From Deltaproteobacteria bacterium (GTDB taxonomy: Bacteria > Myxococcota_A > UBA9042), in the NCBI GenBank assembly GCA_020632665.1, contig JACKFC010000007.1, forward strand, positions 1-64,000: a stretch of DNA of 64,000 nucleotides. Direction: 5' to 3'. Shown here piece by piece: positions 45,529 through 59,000 of this stretch. Made by a program: the position numbers and the translations under genes. The notes below the pieces were generated by a model that made no database searches, had not been told where the DNA came from, and was given only the letters and a program-made list of their open reading frames with translations. Position 1 is the stretch's first letter. Every line of letters begins with the position of its first letter.

Positions 45529-45776
45529 GCACCGACCTCCGCGAGCAGGCAGGCAAGTCGGCGCGCGTCGCTCCGTTCGCTCGGTCGATGCAACAACCAG
45601 GCATAGAGCATGGCGTCGATCGCCGCGTCGTCCGTCGGTTGACCAGCCTCGCGAGCCTGTCGCAGCAGGCGCTGCCGCTGAAGCTGCCGACCGAGACGCT
45701 GCATCGACAAGGCGCGCCGCAAGCGCTGCGCAGGTGCCTCATCCCACCCAATGATGGAGTCGGTTGCCGTGGTCAT
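45525..45776 (-). CDS. Small partner of the nucleotidyltransferase, possible antitoxin
   Basis: Start ATG 45776 with AGGAG 7 bases upstream; the frame is open further without a start signal. An 83-residue, highly helical and Arg/Gln-rich protein ('QRLRRALSMQRLGRQLQRQR', 'DAAIDAMLYAWLLHRPSERS'). No known domain. Its stop overlaps the start of the nucleotidyltransferase gene, which is the arrangement of many toxin-antitoxin pairs where the upstream small gene is the antitoxin or a regulator. Function is inferred from context only. Confidence 0.6.
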   Translation of the reverse strand: MTTATDSIIGWDEAPAQRLRRALSMQRLGRQLQRQRLLRQAREAGQPTDDAAIDAMLYAWLLHRPSERSDARRLACLLAEVGA

Positions 45777-45883
45777 GCACAACTCCTGCCGCCTGGGCAA
45801 CTTCGTCCCAGGGGACGAGGATGCCACTGACGTGTGGGGGCCGCCAACGCGAGTTCGCCTCCCGGACGTTGCCAACCTCCGCC

Positions 45884-49555
<3,672 letters not shown>

Positions 49556-49645
49556 GGGTCGCTCTCCTGTCGGTGGCCTCGATGCGAGGCGCGAAAATTC
49601 GTTCGCCGGCATCGCTTCGGGGGGCTCTGCGGGCATGGCTCGAAC

Positions 49646-50233
49646 CTACTCCCCGACTGCAGGCCGGACAAGGCGTTCCCCGTGGAACGTGGCGGGCGCG
49701 CGGTGCGTGGTCGAGACAATCGACGCCCCTATCGTGGGCCGCGCGGCGTGTGGGAACGCGTCGGGAGCCGGCGGGCCGTCGCCGGGGTCGGCGGGCTCTC
49801 CGGGGGGCTGGACCGACTCGGGCAGCTGTCCCGGCGGCGGCGGCGTGCCGGGTGTCGTGCCGGGTGGTGGGTCGAGCCAGCGCGTCCGCCGGCGATAGGC
49901 GTCGTAGGCATGGCAGCGACCGGTCCGGGCGAAACCGACGACCGCGCCGGTGCCGAAGGCGGCGACGCCAGCGCCGAGGGTGACCTTGTCTTCGGTCGAG
50001 AGCCCGCCGGTTCCTCCGTCGGGTGGGAGCAGGACGAAACGGCCGAGGACGGCGAGCGCCAAGACCGCGTCGATGGCTGGCCAGAGGCGGCTGTAAGTGC
50101 AGCTCGCGTCGGGAAGGCGCGACCAGAGCGGCTCGGGTGGCGCGGGACGGACGAAGAAGGTCGAACAGCCCGCGCTCGCCAGCGTCGACAGGAGCAACGC
50201 TCCGGCCAACCCATGCTGGAACCTGCGCCTCAT
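49646..50233 (-). CDS. Lipoprotein downstream of recD
   Basis: Start ATG 50233 overlaps the recD stop (ATGA) and has AGGAGG upstream. The 195-residue product has lipobox 'LASAGC' near residue 23, a short Cys-containing segment ('DASCTYSRLWPAIDAVLALA'), one hydrophobic helix that could be a second membrane span, then a Pro/Asp/Gly-rich C-terminal tail ('DPPPGTTPGTPPPPGQ'). Function unknown. Its position as the last gene of a recC-recB-recD-lipoprotein unit is unusual; a role in the RecBCD system is not suggested by the sequence. Confidence 0.75.
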   Translation of the reverse strand: MRRRFQHGLAGALLLSTLASAGCSTFFVRPAPPEPLWSRLPDASCTYSRLWPAIDAVLALAVLGRFVLLPPDGGTGGLSTEDKVTLGAGVAAFGTGAVVGFARTGRCHAYDAYRRRTRWLDPPPGTTPGTPPPPGQLPESVQPPGEPADPGDGPPAPDAFPHAARPTIGASIVSTTHRAPATFHGERLVRPAVGE

Positions 50234-52218
50234 TGCCCTCCTGCGAGCCACTTCACTAGGCCCGATGCCCGCGCGACGCGTCGTCCCAGCGCGCGGCGCA
50301 GGACCGGCCGCGGCCCAGACCAGCGCAGTCTCTCGGCCGCGCGGGTCAGCCCAGTGTAGACCAGCTCGCGGGTCTGGATCGGCGAATCGGCGTCGTGCAG
50401 GACCAAGCCGACCTCGCGGAACTGCGAACCCTGCGATTTGTGCACCGTCATCGCGAGCGCGCTCTCATGCCGCGGCAACCGCCCCAGGGCGATCGTCCGC
50501 GGTCGCGGCGCGCCTTGCTCGCGGTCGAGGAAGACGGCGACGAGCTGGCCGTCCGGCCCAGCGGGCAGGACCATGCCGACGTCGCCGTTCATCAGGCCGG
50601 TGGCTGGGTCGTTCTGCGTCACCAATAGCGGACGGCCGAGCCAATGGCCTGCCTGGTTCGGGATCGCCGCGCCGGTCCGGGCGAGCTGGCGCAGCACGCG
50701 CGCCTCGATGCCGCGCTGCAGCCCGCTCACCCCGCGCGGCCCGCGGCGGTGGGTCGCCAAGACGCGATAGCGCTCCAGCCCGAGCAGCACCTCGACGATC
50801 GTGGCGTCCTCCGCCAAGGCCGAGACTGCGCCTGCTTCGAGCGCGTCGGCGATGGGCCGAAAGACCGGGCGATACGGAGCGGCCAAGTGATCCAGCAGGC
50901 GCTCGTGCTGCAGGGCGCGATCTTCGACCTCCAGCTCGCGATCGAGCCAACGGACGCGCTCGGGGTCGTCGTCGGTGTCGACCCGTGCGTCGGCACAGAG
51001 CAGGCGCTCGGCACGCTCGATCTCGGAGCGTTGCGTCTCGCTCCCGTCGTCTGCCGCGCTGGCGCGCTGCAGGTTGGCCGCGATATGGGCGATCGTCGGC
51101 GCGCTGGCGAAGCGGCGCGAGCGGGTGAAGCGGACCACCGAAGCGGAGAGGGCGTTCGACGCGGACGCGCCGGCGCGGACGATATCGCCGAGCACGGTGC
51201 CGGCCTCGACGCTTGCGAGCTGGTCGCGATCACCGAGCAAGATCAGCCGCGCGCCGGCGGGAATCGCCGCCAGCAGCGTCCGCATCAGCGCCAAGTCGAC
51301 CATCGAGACTTCGTCGACGACCACCACGTCATACGCGAGTGGGTTGTTGCTGCCGTGCCGTGCCGTGCCGTCGGGCCGGACACCGAGCAGCCGATGCAGC
51401 GTCGTCGCTTGCAGGGCGTCGATGCGCTCGCGCACCCGGGGCGTCGTATCGGGCGCGCTGGCGCCGCTCAAATTCTCGGCGATGGCCTCCCGCATCCGCA
51501 CCGCGGCCTTGCCGGTCGGCGCCGCCAGGGCGATGCGCAGGCCGTCCGGATCGTGGCCCAGCAGCAGGGCCAGCGTTCGGGTGACGCTATAAGTCTTGCC
51601 GGTGCCGGGCCCGCCCGTGACGATGGTGAGCGCACGGCGCGCCGCGGTCGCGACGGCTCCTGCGCCCTCGCCGTCCGGCTCCTGCGGGAAGAGGCGCAGC
51701 AGCGCCTCGCGCACCGACGCCTCGTCGATGGTTGGCGTCGGCGTCGCGCCCGCCAGCGCCGTCAGGCGGTCGGCCACTTCCCGTTGCAGCGCGGCCATCG
51801 CGGCCGGCATCACCAGCGCGCTGCCGTCGGCGAGGGGTTGTCCGACGAAGACCCGACCCTCGGCCTCGGTGCCACAGAGCGCCGACCCCAGCACCTTCTG
51901 CTCCCAGGCGACGGCGTCCGCCGGCAGGGCCAGCGGCTCGTCGTCGCCGCTCGAACGGCCGCGCTCGCCGCGCTCGTCGATCAGCTCGGCGGCGATGCTG
52001 CGCAGCCGGACGCCGACCTGCCCGACGCGTGGCCCGCGCGCCGCCAGGACCAGGCCGAGCAACGCCTCCACGTCGGCCTCGTCGGCGCGTCGCGCCAGCA
52101 GATCGACGGCGAAGGCGTCCTCCGCCGCGACGACGCCGGCCTCGACGAAGGCGCGCAGTCGTTCGGCGAGCGCGCGATGCACCAGGGGCAAGAGCGACGG
52201 GGGTTGGTCCAAGATCAT
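50230..52218 (-). CDS. recD: RecD, alpha subunit of exodeoxyribonuclease V
   Basis: A 662-residue superfamily 1B (5'-3') DNA helicase. Motifs: Walker A 'TGGPGTGKT' (201-209), 'APTGKAAVRM' (Ia), 'ATTLHRLLG', Walker B 'VVVVDEVSMVD', 'LILLGDRDQLASVEAG' (III), 'VTQNDPATGLMNGDVG', 'MTVHKSQGSQF' (V) and 'VYTGLTRAAERL' (VI). The N-terminal 150 residues form the RecD-specific RecB-interacting domain. RecBCD degrades linear DNA and, after chi recognition, loads RecA for double-strand break repair. Its start overlaps the recB stop (ATGA), so the three genes are translationally coupled in the order recC-recB-recD. Confidence 0.95.
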   Translation of the reverse strand: MILDQPPSLLPLVHRALAERLRAFVEAGVVAAEDAFAVDLLARRADEADVEALLGLVLAARGPRVGQVGVRLRSIAAELIDERGERGRSSGDDEPLALPADAVAWEQKVLGSALCGTEAEGRVFVGQPLADGSALVMPAAMAALQREVADRLTALAGATPTPTIDEASVREALLRLFPQEPDGEGAGAVATAARRALTIVTGGPGTGKTYSVTRTLALLLGHDPDGLRIALAAPTGKAAVRMREAIAENLSGASAPDTTPRVRERIDALQATTLHRLLGVRPDGTARHGSNNPLAYDVVVVDEVSMVDLALMRTLLAAIPAGARLILLGDRDQLASVEAGTVLGDIVRAGASASNALSASVVRFTRSRRFASAPTIAHIAANLQRASAADDGSETQRSEIERAERLLCADARVDTDDDPERVRWLDRELEVEDRALQHERLLDHLAAPYRPVFRPIADALEAGAVSALAEDATIVEVLLGLERYRVLATHRRGPRGVSGLQRGIEARVLRQLARTGAAIPNQAGHWLGRPLLVTQNDPATGLMNGDVGMVLPAGPDGQLVAVFLDREQGAPRPRTIALGRLPRHESALAMTVHKSQGSQFREVGLVLHDADSPIQTRELVYTGLTRAAERLRWSGPRPVLRRALGRRVARASGLVKWLAGGQ

Positions 52219-55200
52219 GGCTGCCGCTCCCCCTCCAGCGCGGCGTCGAGCGCCAGGACCACCTCGGTCGGCCAGCGGTCGGTGTAGACGCCGAGCGCCG
52301 TGCCGCGGTGCCGCTCGGTCTGTGGCCCCTCCATCCCGCGGACGAAGAGGTAAGCGTAGCCGCCGAGCATCTGTTCCGGATCGTATGCGGCGCCCAGGCG
52401 AAGCCGCAGCAACCGGTGCAGCGCGACGGTGTAGAGCAGCGCCTGCAGCGGATAGTGGTGCTCGGCCATCGCCGCCGCCAGCGACTCCCGCCCGTAGGCC
52501 GCGCGGGGGCTGCGCCGCCGGTCACCGGGAAGCGAGAGGCGATTGGTCTTGTAGTCGCAGATCACGTAGCGCTGCACGCCCGCGTCGTCGCGGAAGCGGA
52601 AGCAGAGGTCGACGAAGCCGGTCAGGACGCCGTGGATCCGCGGAAAGAGCGCGTCGGGGTGCTGCAGGAGCGCGTCGAGCCAGGGCAGTCCGTCCCAACC
52701 CGGGGCGAGGTCGCGGGTCCGGGCGAGCGCCGCGGCGACCTCCGACGAGCGGACCCGTACGTCGGCCCCCCCGCCGATCCCGAGATCGAAGCCCCACTCG
52801 TCGACGCGGTCGGCGTCGGCGAGGTCGGCCAGGCAGAAGCCCTCGGGCACCACCAGCTTTCCGCCACCGAGCGGCGTCGTGACGATCCCCGGCAGCGCCG
52901 CGTGCAGCGCCGTCGCAGCGCGTGGGTCGGTGATGCCGTGGCGATGCGCCAGCCGTTCGACCAGGAGCGCAGCGTCCTCACCGTCCCGCGCGAGGAGCTG
53001 CTCGCCGCGTCCGGAGCCGAAGTCGAGGTGCTCGAGGACGGCGTGGGCCCAGACGCCGACGTCCTTGCCCCGCAGCATCGAGGCCAAGGGCGGCTCGTCG
53101 GCGAGGCGTCCCGCCACGCGCAGCCCGGCCGGCAGGTTCGCACGGGCGGCCGCGGCGAGTCGTCGGTCAGTGGCAACGTCGGCGGAAATCGCGCCGCCTT
53201 CGTCCACGGCGGCATCGGGGTCGTCGACCTCTTCGGGCGCTTCGTTGTCTGCCGCACGCAGCGCGCGCGCGTCGATGGCGAGGGCTTGGACCTGCTCGAT
53301 GGTCTCGACGCCGCCGGCGCCGTGGGCTTGCGGCAGTGCGCGGGCGATCCCGGTATAGCTGGTGAGCTGCCAGCCGTCGGTCCATTGCTCGCGACGCAGC
53401 GGCTCTGCGCTTGGCGTGGCGACCGGCGTGCTCGCGCTGGTCGGGTCGCGCCAGCGACGCTGCGCCGGCGGCAATTCGAGCCGAAAACCGGCGCCGACCT
53501 CGGTCGCGCGGGCGCGGGCCAAACTTGCCAACGACCCGCCGTCCACCGCGCCGAAGAGCAGCCGCCCCATCGCTCCGTCCAAGGCGTTCTCGGCGCCACC
53601 GCGGCCGGCCATGCCGTGCCAGACGACGAGGTGCTGTGCGGCCCGGGTCGTGGCGACGTAGAGCAGGCGCATCTGCTCCTCTTCGTGCTCCCGTTCGGCG
53701 ATCGTCTCCGCGGCCGTGCGCGCCGGGGCGTTGTTGGGGTGCAGGTCGAGGCAGAGCCGGCCCTGTGCGTCGTGAAAGCGCAGCTCGCCTCGGCGCTTGG
53801 GTCGCTCCCACGCGAATGGCAGCAGGACGATCGGATATTCGAGGCCTTTGCTGCGGTGAATGGTCACGATTTGCACGGCGCGCGCGTCGCTCTCGAGCCG
53901 CTGCTCGTCCTCGTCGCCCTCGCCACCTGCGGCCCGGCGCTGGCGCAACCACGCGGCGAGGCCAGCCGGAGAGGGGCGCGCCCGACGCTCTTCGCGGTGC
54001 AGAAGCTCGATCAGGTGCCGAACGTCGGTCGCGTGGCGTTCGCCGTCGACGAATTGCAGCAGCCGACCGAGCCCTCCGGCCTCCTCCAAGGCCCGGTCGA
54101 AGGCGCGGAAGAAGCCGCCACGGGCGTAGCGTTCGGCGGCGCGACCGATGCTGGATCGGAAGGCGTCCCAGGTGGTGGCGTCGGGGTCCTGCAGCGCGGC
54201 GTCGAGCTCGCCTGGCGTCCATCCGCCGAGCGGCGAGAGCGCCAGCGCGCGGGCGCAGGCCTCGTCTGCGGGCGCCGCGATGGCGTCGAGCCAGGTCAGC
54301 AGCCAGTCGACCGCGACGGACTCGACGACCTTCGCGCGGCCCGTCGCGACGACTGGGACGCCGCGCGCCCGCAGCGCGCTCGCACAAGCGCTGGCTTGGC
54401 TGTGCGTGCGGACCAAGATCGCGATATCGTTGGGCCGCACGACCCGCAGCGGCTCACCGATCATGTGGTCGCCGTCGAGCAGGCCGACGACCTCCTCGGC
54501 GCAGAGCGCGGCGGTCAGCGTCCGTGCCACGTCGAGGGTCGCGATCGGCTCGTCGGCACGCTCGGCCGGATCGCCGTCTTCCTCGACCGCCGCGGCAGAG
54601 AGCCAGCGCAGCTCCAGCGAGGCCCGGGCCCGGACCTCGCCACCGTCCCGCACCCGCCCTTGCAGCCGTGACGCGGGTGTGGCGCGGTACTCCGGCGCCT
54701 CGACCTCGACGTAGTCGAACGAGACCTCGCCGAAGACCTCCCGCGCCCCGCCCCAGAGCCCGTTCATGCTCGCCAGCAGGGCCGCGTCGGTGCGGTGGTT
54801 CTGCCGCATGGTGGAGCGCATCGGCGCCGGGCCGCCATCGCCCCGGCTGGCGCGTTCGTAGACGAAGACGTCGGCGCCGCGGAAGGCATAGATCGCCTGC
54901 TTCGGGTCGCCGATCATCAGCAAACGGCGCCCGGCGCGGCGAAAGACCGCATCGAGCACGGTCCACTGCGCGGCGTCGGTATCCTGAAACTCGTCGACCA
55001 GCGCGACGTCGTAGCGCTCGGCCACGGCGCGGGCCAGCGGACCGTCCTTGCCCTCGCTCTCGATGCGTTCGGCCATGCGGGTCAGCATCGCGTCGAAGGA
55101 GAGCGCGCCGCGCCGCTGCAGCTCGCGTTCGACCGCCGCGCGCACGTTGCGGGCGAATTCGGTCAGGTCGTGGCCGAGGGCGGCATCCTGGACGTCGAAG

Positions 55201-56069
55201 AGCGCGCGCGCAGCCTTGGCGACGGGGCTGGCGTCGGGGTCACCGCCGCGCAGGGCAAACGCTTGGACGAAGGCCCTCGGCTTGCTGCTCTTGTCGAATC
55301 GCCCTTCGCGCGGCGCGCCGCTCTGGAGCCATTGCTGCAGCGCGTTGCGTGACCGTGTGTCGTCATCTGCGTGCTTCGGAGCCGCGAGCGCGGCCGCGAG
55401 GGCCGACCGTGCCTGCTCGGGCTCACCGACCACCGCGGGTAGCAGGCGCGGCGCCACGGCCGCTGCTGCTGCCTTGGCGACGTCGTTCAATCGCTTCTCG
55501 GTGAAGCCGGCGGCCTCGAGGTCGCTCAGCGCCTCGGCGTCGCTGGCGCGGGCGCGGGCGCGGGCGAGGGCGTCCAGGACCTGATCGCGCAGCACGGGCG
55601 CGAGATCTTGCAGCAGCTCCAGCCCCGGCTCCTGCCCCGAGGCGAACGCCAACTCGCTGAGCGTGCGCTGCGAGAAGCCGTGGATGGTCGAGATCGGCGC
55701 CAGATCGAAGCTGCTCAACGCCTGCTCGAGCCGGCCCAGGCGTCGACGGCGTTGCTGCGGCTCGACCGCGGCGAGGGCCGCGAGCATCGGGTCGGCGGCG
55801 TCCCCGGGCGCGTCACCGACGGCGCTGTCGTCGCGCAGCCGGTCGCGGGCGGCGATCAGGCGTCGACGAACCCGATCGCGTAGCTCCGCGGCTGCGGCGT
55901 TGGTGAAGGTGATCACGAGCAGGCGCTCGATCGGGACGCCTGGGTCCTCGGCGACCCAGCGCGTGACGAGGTGGGCGATCTGCCAGGTCTTGCCCGTGCC
56001 CGCGCTGGCCTCGAGCAGCCGCGCGGGCTGAGCGAGCGATTCGTCGCCGCGCCAGGTCGTCAGCGTCAT
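52215..56069 (-). CDS. recB: RecB, helicase-nuclease subunit of exodeoxyribonuclease V
   Basis: A 1284-residue superfamily 1A (3'-5') UvrD-type helicase with nuclease domain. Helicase motifs: 'ASAGTGKT' (21-28), 'LLVITFTNAAAAELRDRV', 'VALVDEFQDTDAAQW' (II), 'LLMIGDPKQAIYAFRGAD' (III), 'NHRTDAALLASMN' (IV), 'VQIVTIHRSKGLEYPIV' (V) and 'LLYVATTRAAQHLVVW' (VI). The C-terminal RecB nuclease has 'LTGFVDLCFRF' and 'DYKTN' (D1172, K1174), the D-x-K of the PD-(D/E)xK site, plus an upstream His in 'VWAHAVLEHLDF'. All catalytic residues seem intact. Somewhat longer than E. coli RecB (1180). Overlaps recC and recD by ATGA. Confidence 0.96.
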   Translation of the reverse strand: MTLTTWRGDESLAQPARLLEASAGTGKTWQIAHLVTRWVAEDPGVPIERLLVITFTNAAAAELRDRVRRRLIAARDRLRDDSAVGDAPGDAADPMLAALAAVEPQQRRRRLGRLEQALSSFDLAPISTIHGFSQRTLSELAFASGQEPGLELLQDLAPVLRDQVLDALARARARASDAEALSDLEAAGFTEKRLNDVAKAAAAAVAPRLLPAVVGEPEQARSALAAALAAPKHADDDTRSRNALQQWLQSGAPREGRFDKSSKPRAFVQAFALRGGDPDASPVAKAARALFDVQDAALGHDLTEFARNVRAAVERELQRRGALSFDAMLTRMAERIESEGKDGPLARAVAERYDVALVDEFQDTDAAQWTVLDAVFRRAGRRLLMIGDPKQAIYAFRGADVFVYERASRGDGGPAPMRSTMRQNHRTDAALLASMNGLWGGAREVFGEVSFDYVEVEAPEYRATPASRLQGRVRDGGEVRARASLELRWLSAAAVEEDGDPAERADEPIATLDVARTLTAALCAEEVVGLLDGDHMIGEPLRVVRPNDIAILVRTHSQASACASALRARGVPVVATGRAKVVESVAVDWLLTWLDAIAAPADEACARALALSPLGGWTPGELDAALQDPDATTWDAFRSSIGRAAERYARGGFFRAFDRALEEAGGLGRLLQFVDGERHATDVRHLIELLHREERRARPSPAGLAAWLRQRRAAGGEGDEDEQRLESDARAVQIVTIHRSKGLEYPIVLLPFAWERPKRRGELRFHDAQGRLCLDLHPNNAPARTAAETIAEREHEEEQMRLLYVATTRAAQHLVVWHGMAGRGGAENALDGAMGRLLFGAVDGGSLASLARARATEVGAGFRLELPPAQRRWRDPTSASTPVATPSAEPLRREQWTDGWQLTSYTGIARALPQAHGAGGVETIEQVQALAIDARALRAADNEAPEEVDDPDAAVDEGGAISADVATDRRLAAAARANLPAGLRVAGRLADEPPLASMLRGKDVGVWAHAVLEHLDFGSGRGEQLLARDGEDAALLVERLAHRHGITDPRAATALHAALPGIVTTPLGGGKLVVPEGFCLADLADADRVDEWGFDLGIGGGADVRVRSSEVAAALARTRDLAPGWDGLPWLDALLQHPDALFPRIHGVLTGFVDLCFRFRDDAGVQRYVICDYKTNRLSLPGDRRRSPRAAYGRESLAAAMAEHHYPLQALLYTVALHRLLRLRLGAAYDPEQMLGGYAYLFVRGMEGPQTERHRGTALGVYTDRWPTEVVLALDAALEGERQP

Positions 56070-59000
56070 GGCGCGCCTCCGCCGAGCAAGGTCAGGGTCG
56101 GGCCGTAGACCACCATGGCTTCGGCGTGCAGCGCCTCGATCTCGTCGTCAGGCTGCCAATCGGCCCATAGCGCCGCCGTCGCCGGCGCGCTCACGTCCCC
56201 GGCGATGCCACCGTAGTCGTCGCCTGCCCACGCGCGCATCATGGCCCGCTGCGCCGCGGCCCGCTCTTTCGGCAGGCTGGCCGAGGGCGGCACTCCTCCG
56301 AGGGCTTCGATCAACGCCCAACTCGTGCGCGCGAAGATGGGTCGGACCTCGGCGCGCAGAGAGGCCCGTGCCTGCAGCAGCGCTCGGATCAGCACGAGCG
56401 ACTGCTCCCGGTCCGGTGGCACGAGCGTCACCGTCGCCTTCTGGCCGACCAGGGTGCACATGACGTCGGCGGCGTCGCCCAAGGCGATGCGCGCGATCAA
56501 CGCCGCAGCGGTGCCTTCGAGGTGCAGCTTGGCGTTGGCGCGCTTGCTCGCGGTCGCCCAATACATCCGTCCGCCGAGCCGGAAATGCGGCGCGCAGCGA
56601 AGCAAGATCTCGTCGACGTGGGCGGTCAGCGGACCGTCGCGGGCCTGCGACGGATCTTCGAGGACCATGAGCAAGCTGGAGAAGGCAGCTTCGGCCTGGG
56701 CAAACGCGTCCTCGCAATAGGCCCGACCGACGAGGCCGTGCGGCAACCGGCCCGTTCCCCGCTCGACCGCCTCGAAGGCGTCGATGCGCGCGTTTCTGAC
56801 CTCATCGGCGGCGGGATCGCCTCCGTCCGGCGGCTCCGCCTCGGCGCGACCCTGCGCTTGCAGCAACATGGCGAGCGCGCGGTCGGCGAGCCCCCATATG
56901 CCGAGCCCGTCGAGATCGAAGGGCTCGCGTTCTTCCAGCGCGACGACGTCTTCGGGCTGGCGGACGCGGAGTCGGCGCTGCAGCAGCGCGCTGGGTCCGT
57001 CGTAGAGCTCGCGGGCCAGCTTGTGCGCGTCCAGCTCGGCCGGCGTGGGTTCGGCCGAAAGGGCCCCCGGCGCGGCGCCTCGCGCCCTCGCTGCCACCGC
57101 TGCGCCACGCGGCACGGCGCTGCCCTCGCCTCGGCGGAGCGTCTCCAGGTCGGCGGCGGCGGCCGCCAAATCGGCGTCGAAGCTGGGGTGCATCTCCGCC
57201 TCGAAGCGGCGCGGGCTCCAGGGTTGCATCGGCCACGCGTGGACCCACGCCTTCCGCTCGGCGTCCTCTGTGGCAGAGCGATCGACGAGCAGATCGAGCA
57301 ACTCTTCGATCGGCACGGCCGCCGGTCGTTGCTCGCCGCGTTGGAGATCGAAACCGTCCCAGAAGACGAGCAGGTGGTCTTGTGCCGAGAGCACGGCCTC
57401 GAGCAGGAGGTGACGGTCCACTTCGCGCCGATCCCGCTCGCCGGGCTCGGGCGTGGCGAAGGGGCTCCAGCTGGTCGGTGGTCGACCGCGTGGGAAGACG
57501 CCATCGTCCATGCCGAGCAACGCGATCACCCGAAACGGGACCGACCGCATCGGCTCCAGCGAGCAGACGGTGATGCCGCCGGTAACGGGTCGATCGCCTC
57601 GCGCGGGGAGCTCGAACGCGCCGCGCAGGACCCTGCGAACGGCCGCCGGCATCAGCTCGAGCTCGGCGTCGGGGAGCAGGCCCTCGAGCGTCTCGTCGAG
57701 CTCGGCGCGCAGCCAGCGTGCGCGGGCTGGCGTGGCGCCGAGTCGGTCCACGGCTCCACGGAGCAATGCGCGCCACTGCTGCGGAGTGCGCGGCGTCGAC
57801 ATGCCACTGCGCACGGCTTCGAGCTCGCCGGTCAGCTGCGCCAAGATCCCGAAGTGGCGCCGCAGCGTCGGCGTGCGGAGCGCCTCGCTGGTCAGCGGCA
57901 GGGCATGCGCTTCGTCTGCGTCTGCGCCTTCGTGGAGCCGACTGCGCGCGTCCTGGTCCGGGCACAGCGCACCGAGCGCGAGGCGTTCGAGGCCGAAGCG
58001 CAGCGTATGCTCGGCGGTCGGGGGCTGGTCGGCTGCGCGGCGCGCGTCGGCGTCTTCGCCCCAGCGCATGCCGGACGCGGCGGCGAGGGCGCGCATCGAC
58101 TCGACGTCTTCGGCCTGCAGCCCGAAGCGCAGACGGACGGCCTCGTGTCCGGCGAGGTCGCAGACCATCGAGGCGGTCAGCCGACCCTCGCTGGCGTCGA
58201 GCAGCCAGAGCAGCAGCGCCGCGAGCGGGTTGGTGCTGCGCAGGCCGAGATCGGCGACGTGCGCGGGGAGGGCTGGAAGCCTGCCGTTCGCGCCGACGCC
58301 ACGACGCGCGAAGACGGCGCTGCACAAGGGCGCGTAGGTCTCGATATCCGGCGTCATCACGACGATGTCGCGCGGAGTCAGGGTCAGGTCCTGGTCCAGC
58401 AGCGCGAGCAGCCGATCGCGGAGCGCCTCGACCTGCCGCAGCGCGCCGAAACAGGCGTGGAGTTCGAGGCTCGGATCCGGCGTCAGGGGACCGAGCGCGT
58501 CGCGATCGCCGGCCTCGTCGATCCAGCTGTGCAGCTGACCGAGGGTGGTCGCCGCTGCGACGCCTCTGCGAGCGGGCGGCGTCGGTTCGAGGTAGTCGAT
58601 CTCTTCGAGCCACCCTTGCAGATCGCGGCTCGGCTTGCCGAGGGCGGCGAGCAACGGGTTCTGCTGGTGTAGCGCCTCGGCCAACGCGCTGGGGTCGGCC
58701 GCCTCTTGCCGCAACGCAGCGCGCGCCTCCCATGCCGTCCGGATGTGCTCCCACCACGCCGAGGAGGGCGCGAGCAGATAGAGATGGACCGTCATGCTGC
58801 GGGCGATGGCGTCGATCTGTGCGATATCGCGCTTGCCCAAGGTCGAGAGCCCGAAGAGGTGCAAGGGCGGCGCGTCGCGCAGGTCTGGCCGGGCCGGGGC
58901 ACGGAGAAGGCGGCATTGTCGCGCCGCCGGGGCGTCCTCCTGCAGCGACTCTGCCAAGAGGCGAGCGAGCCACCGGTGTTCGGTCGGCGCGGCGTCGATG

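Noticed and set aside
45525..45776. The small gene as the missing N-terminus of the nucleotidyltransferase by frameshift
   Set aside because: Its start, ribosome binding site and GTGA overlap fit a separate gene. The in-frame upstream residues (GGRC) are suggestive but not enough.
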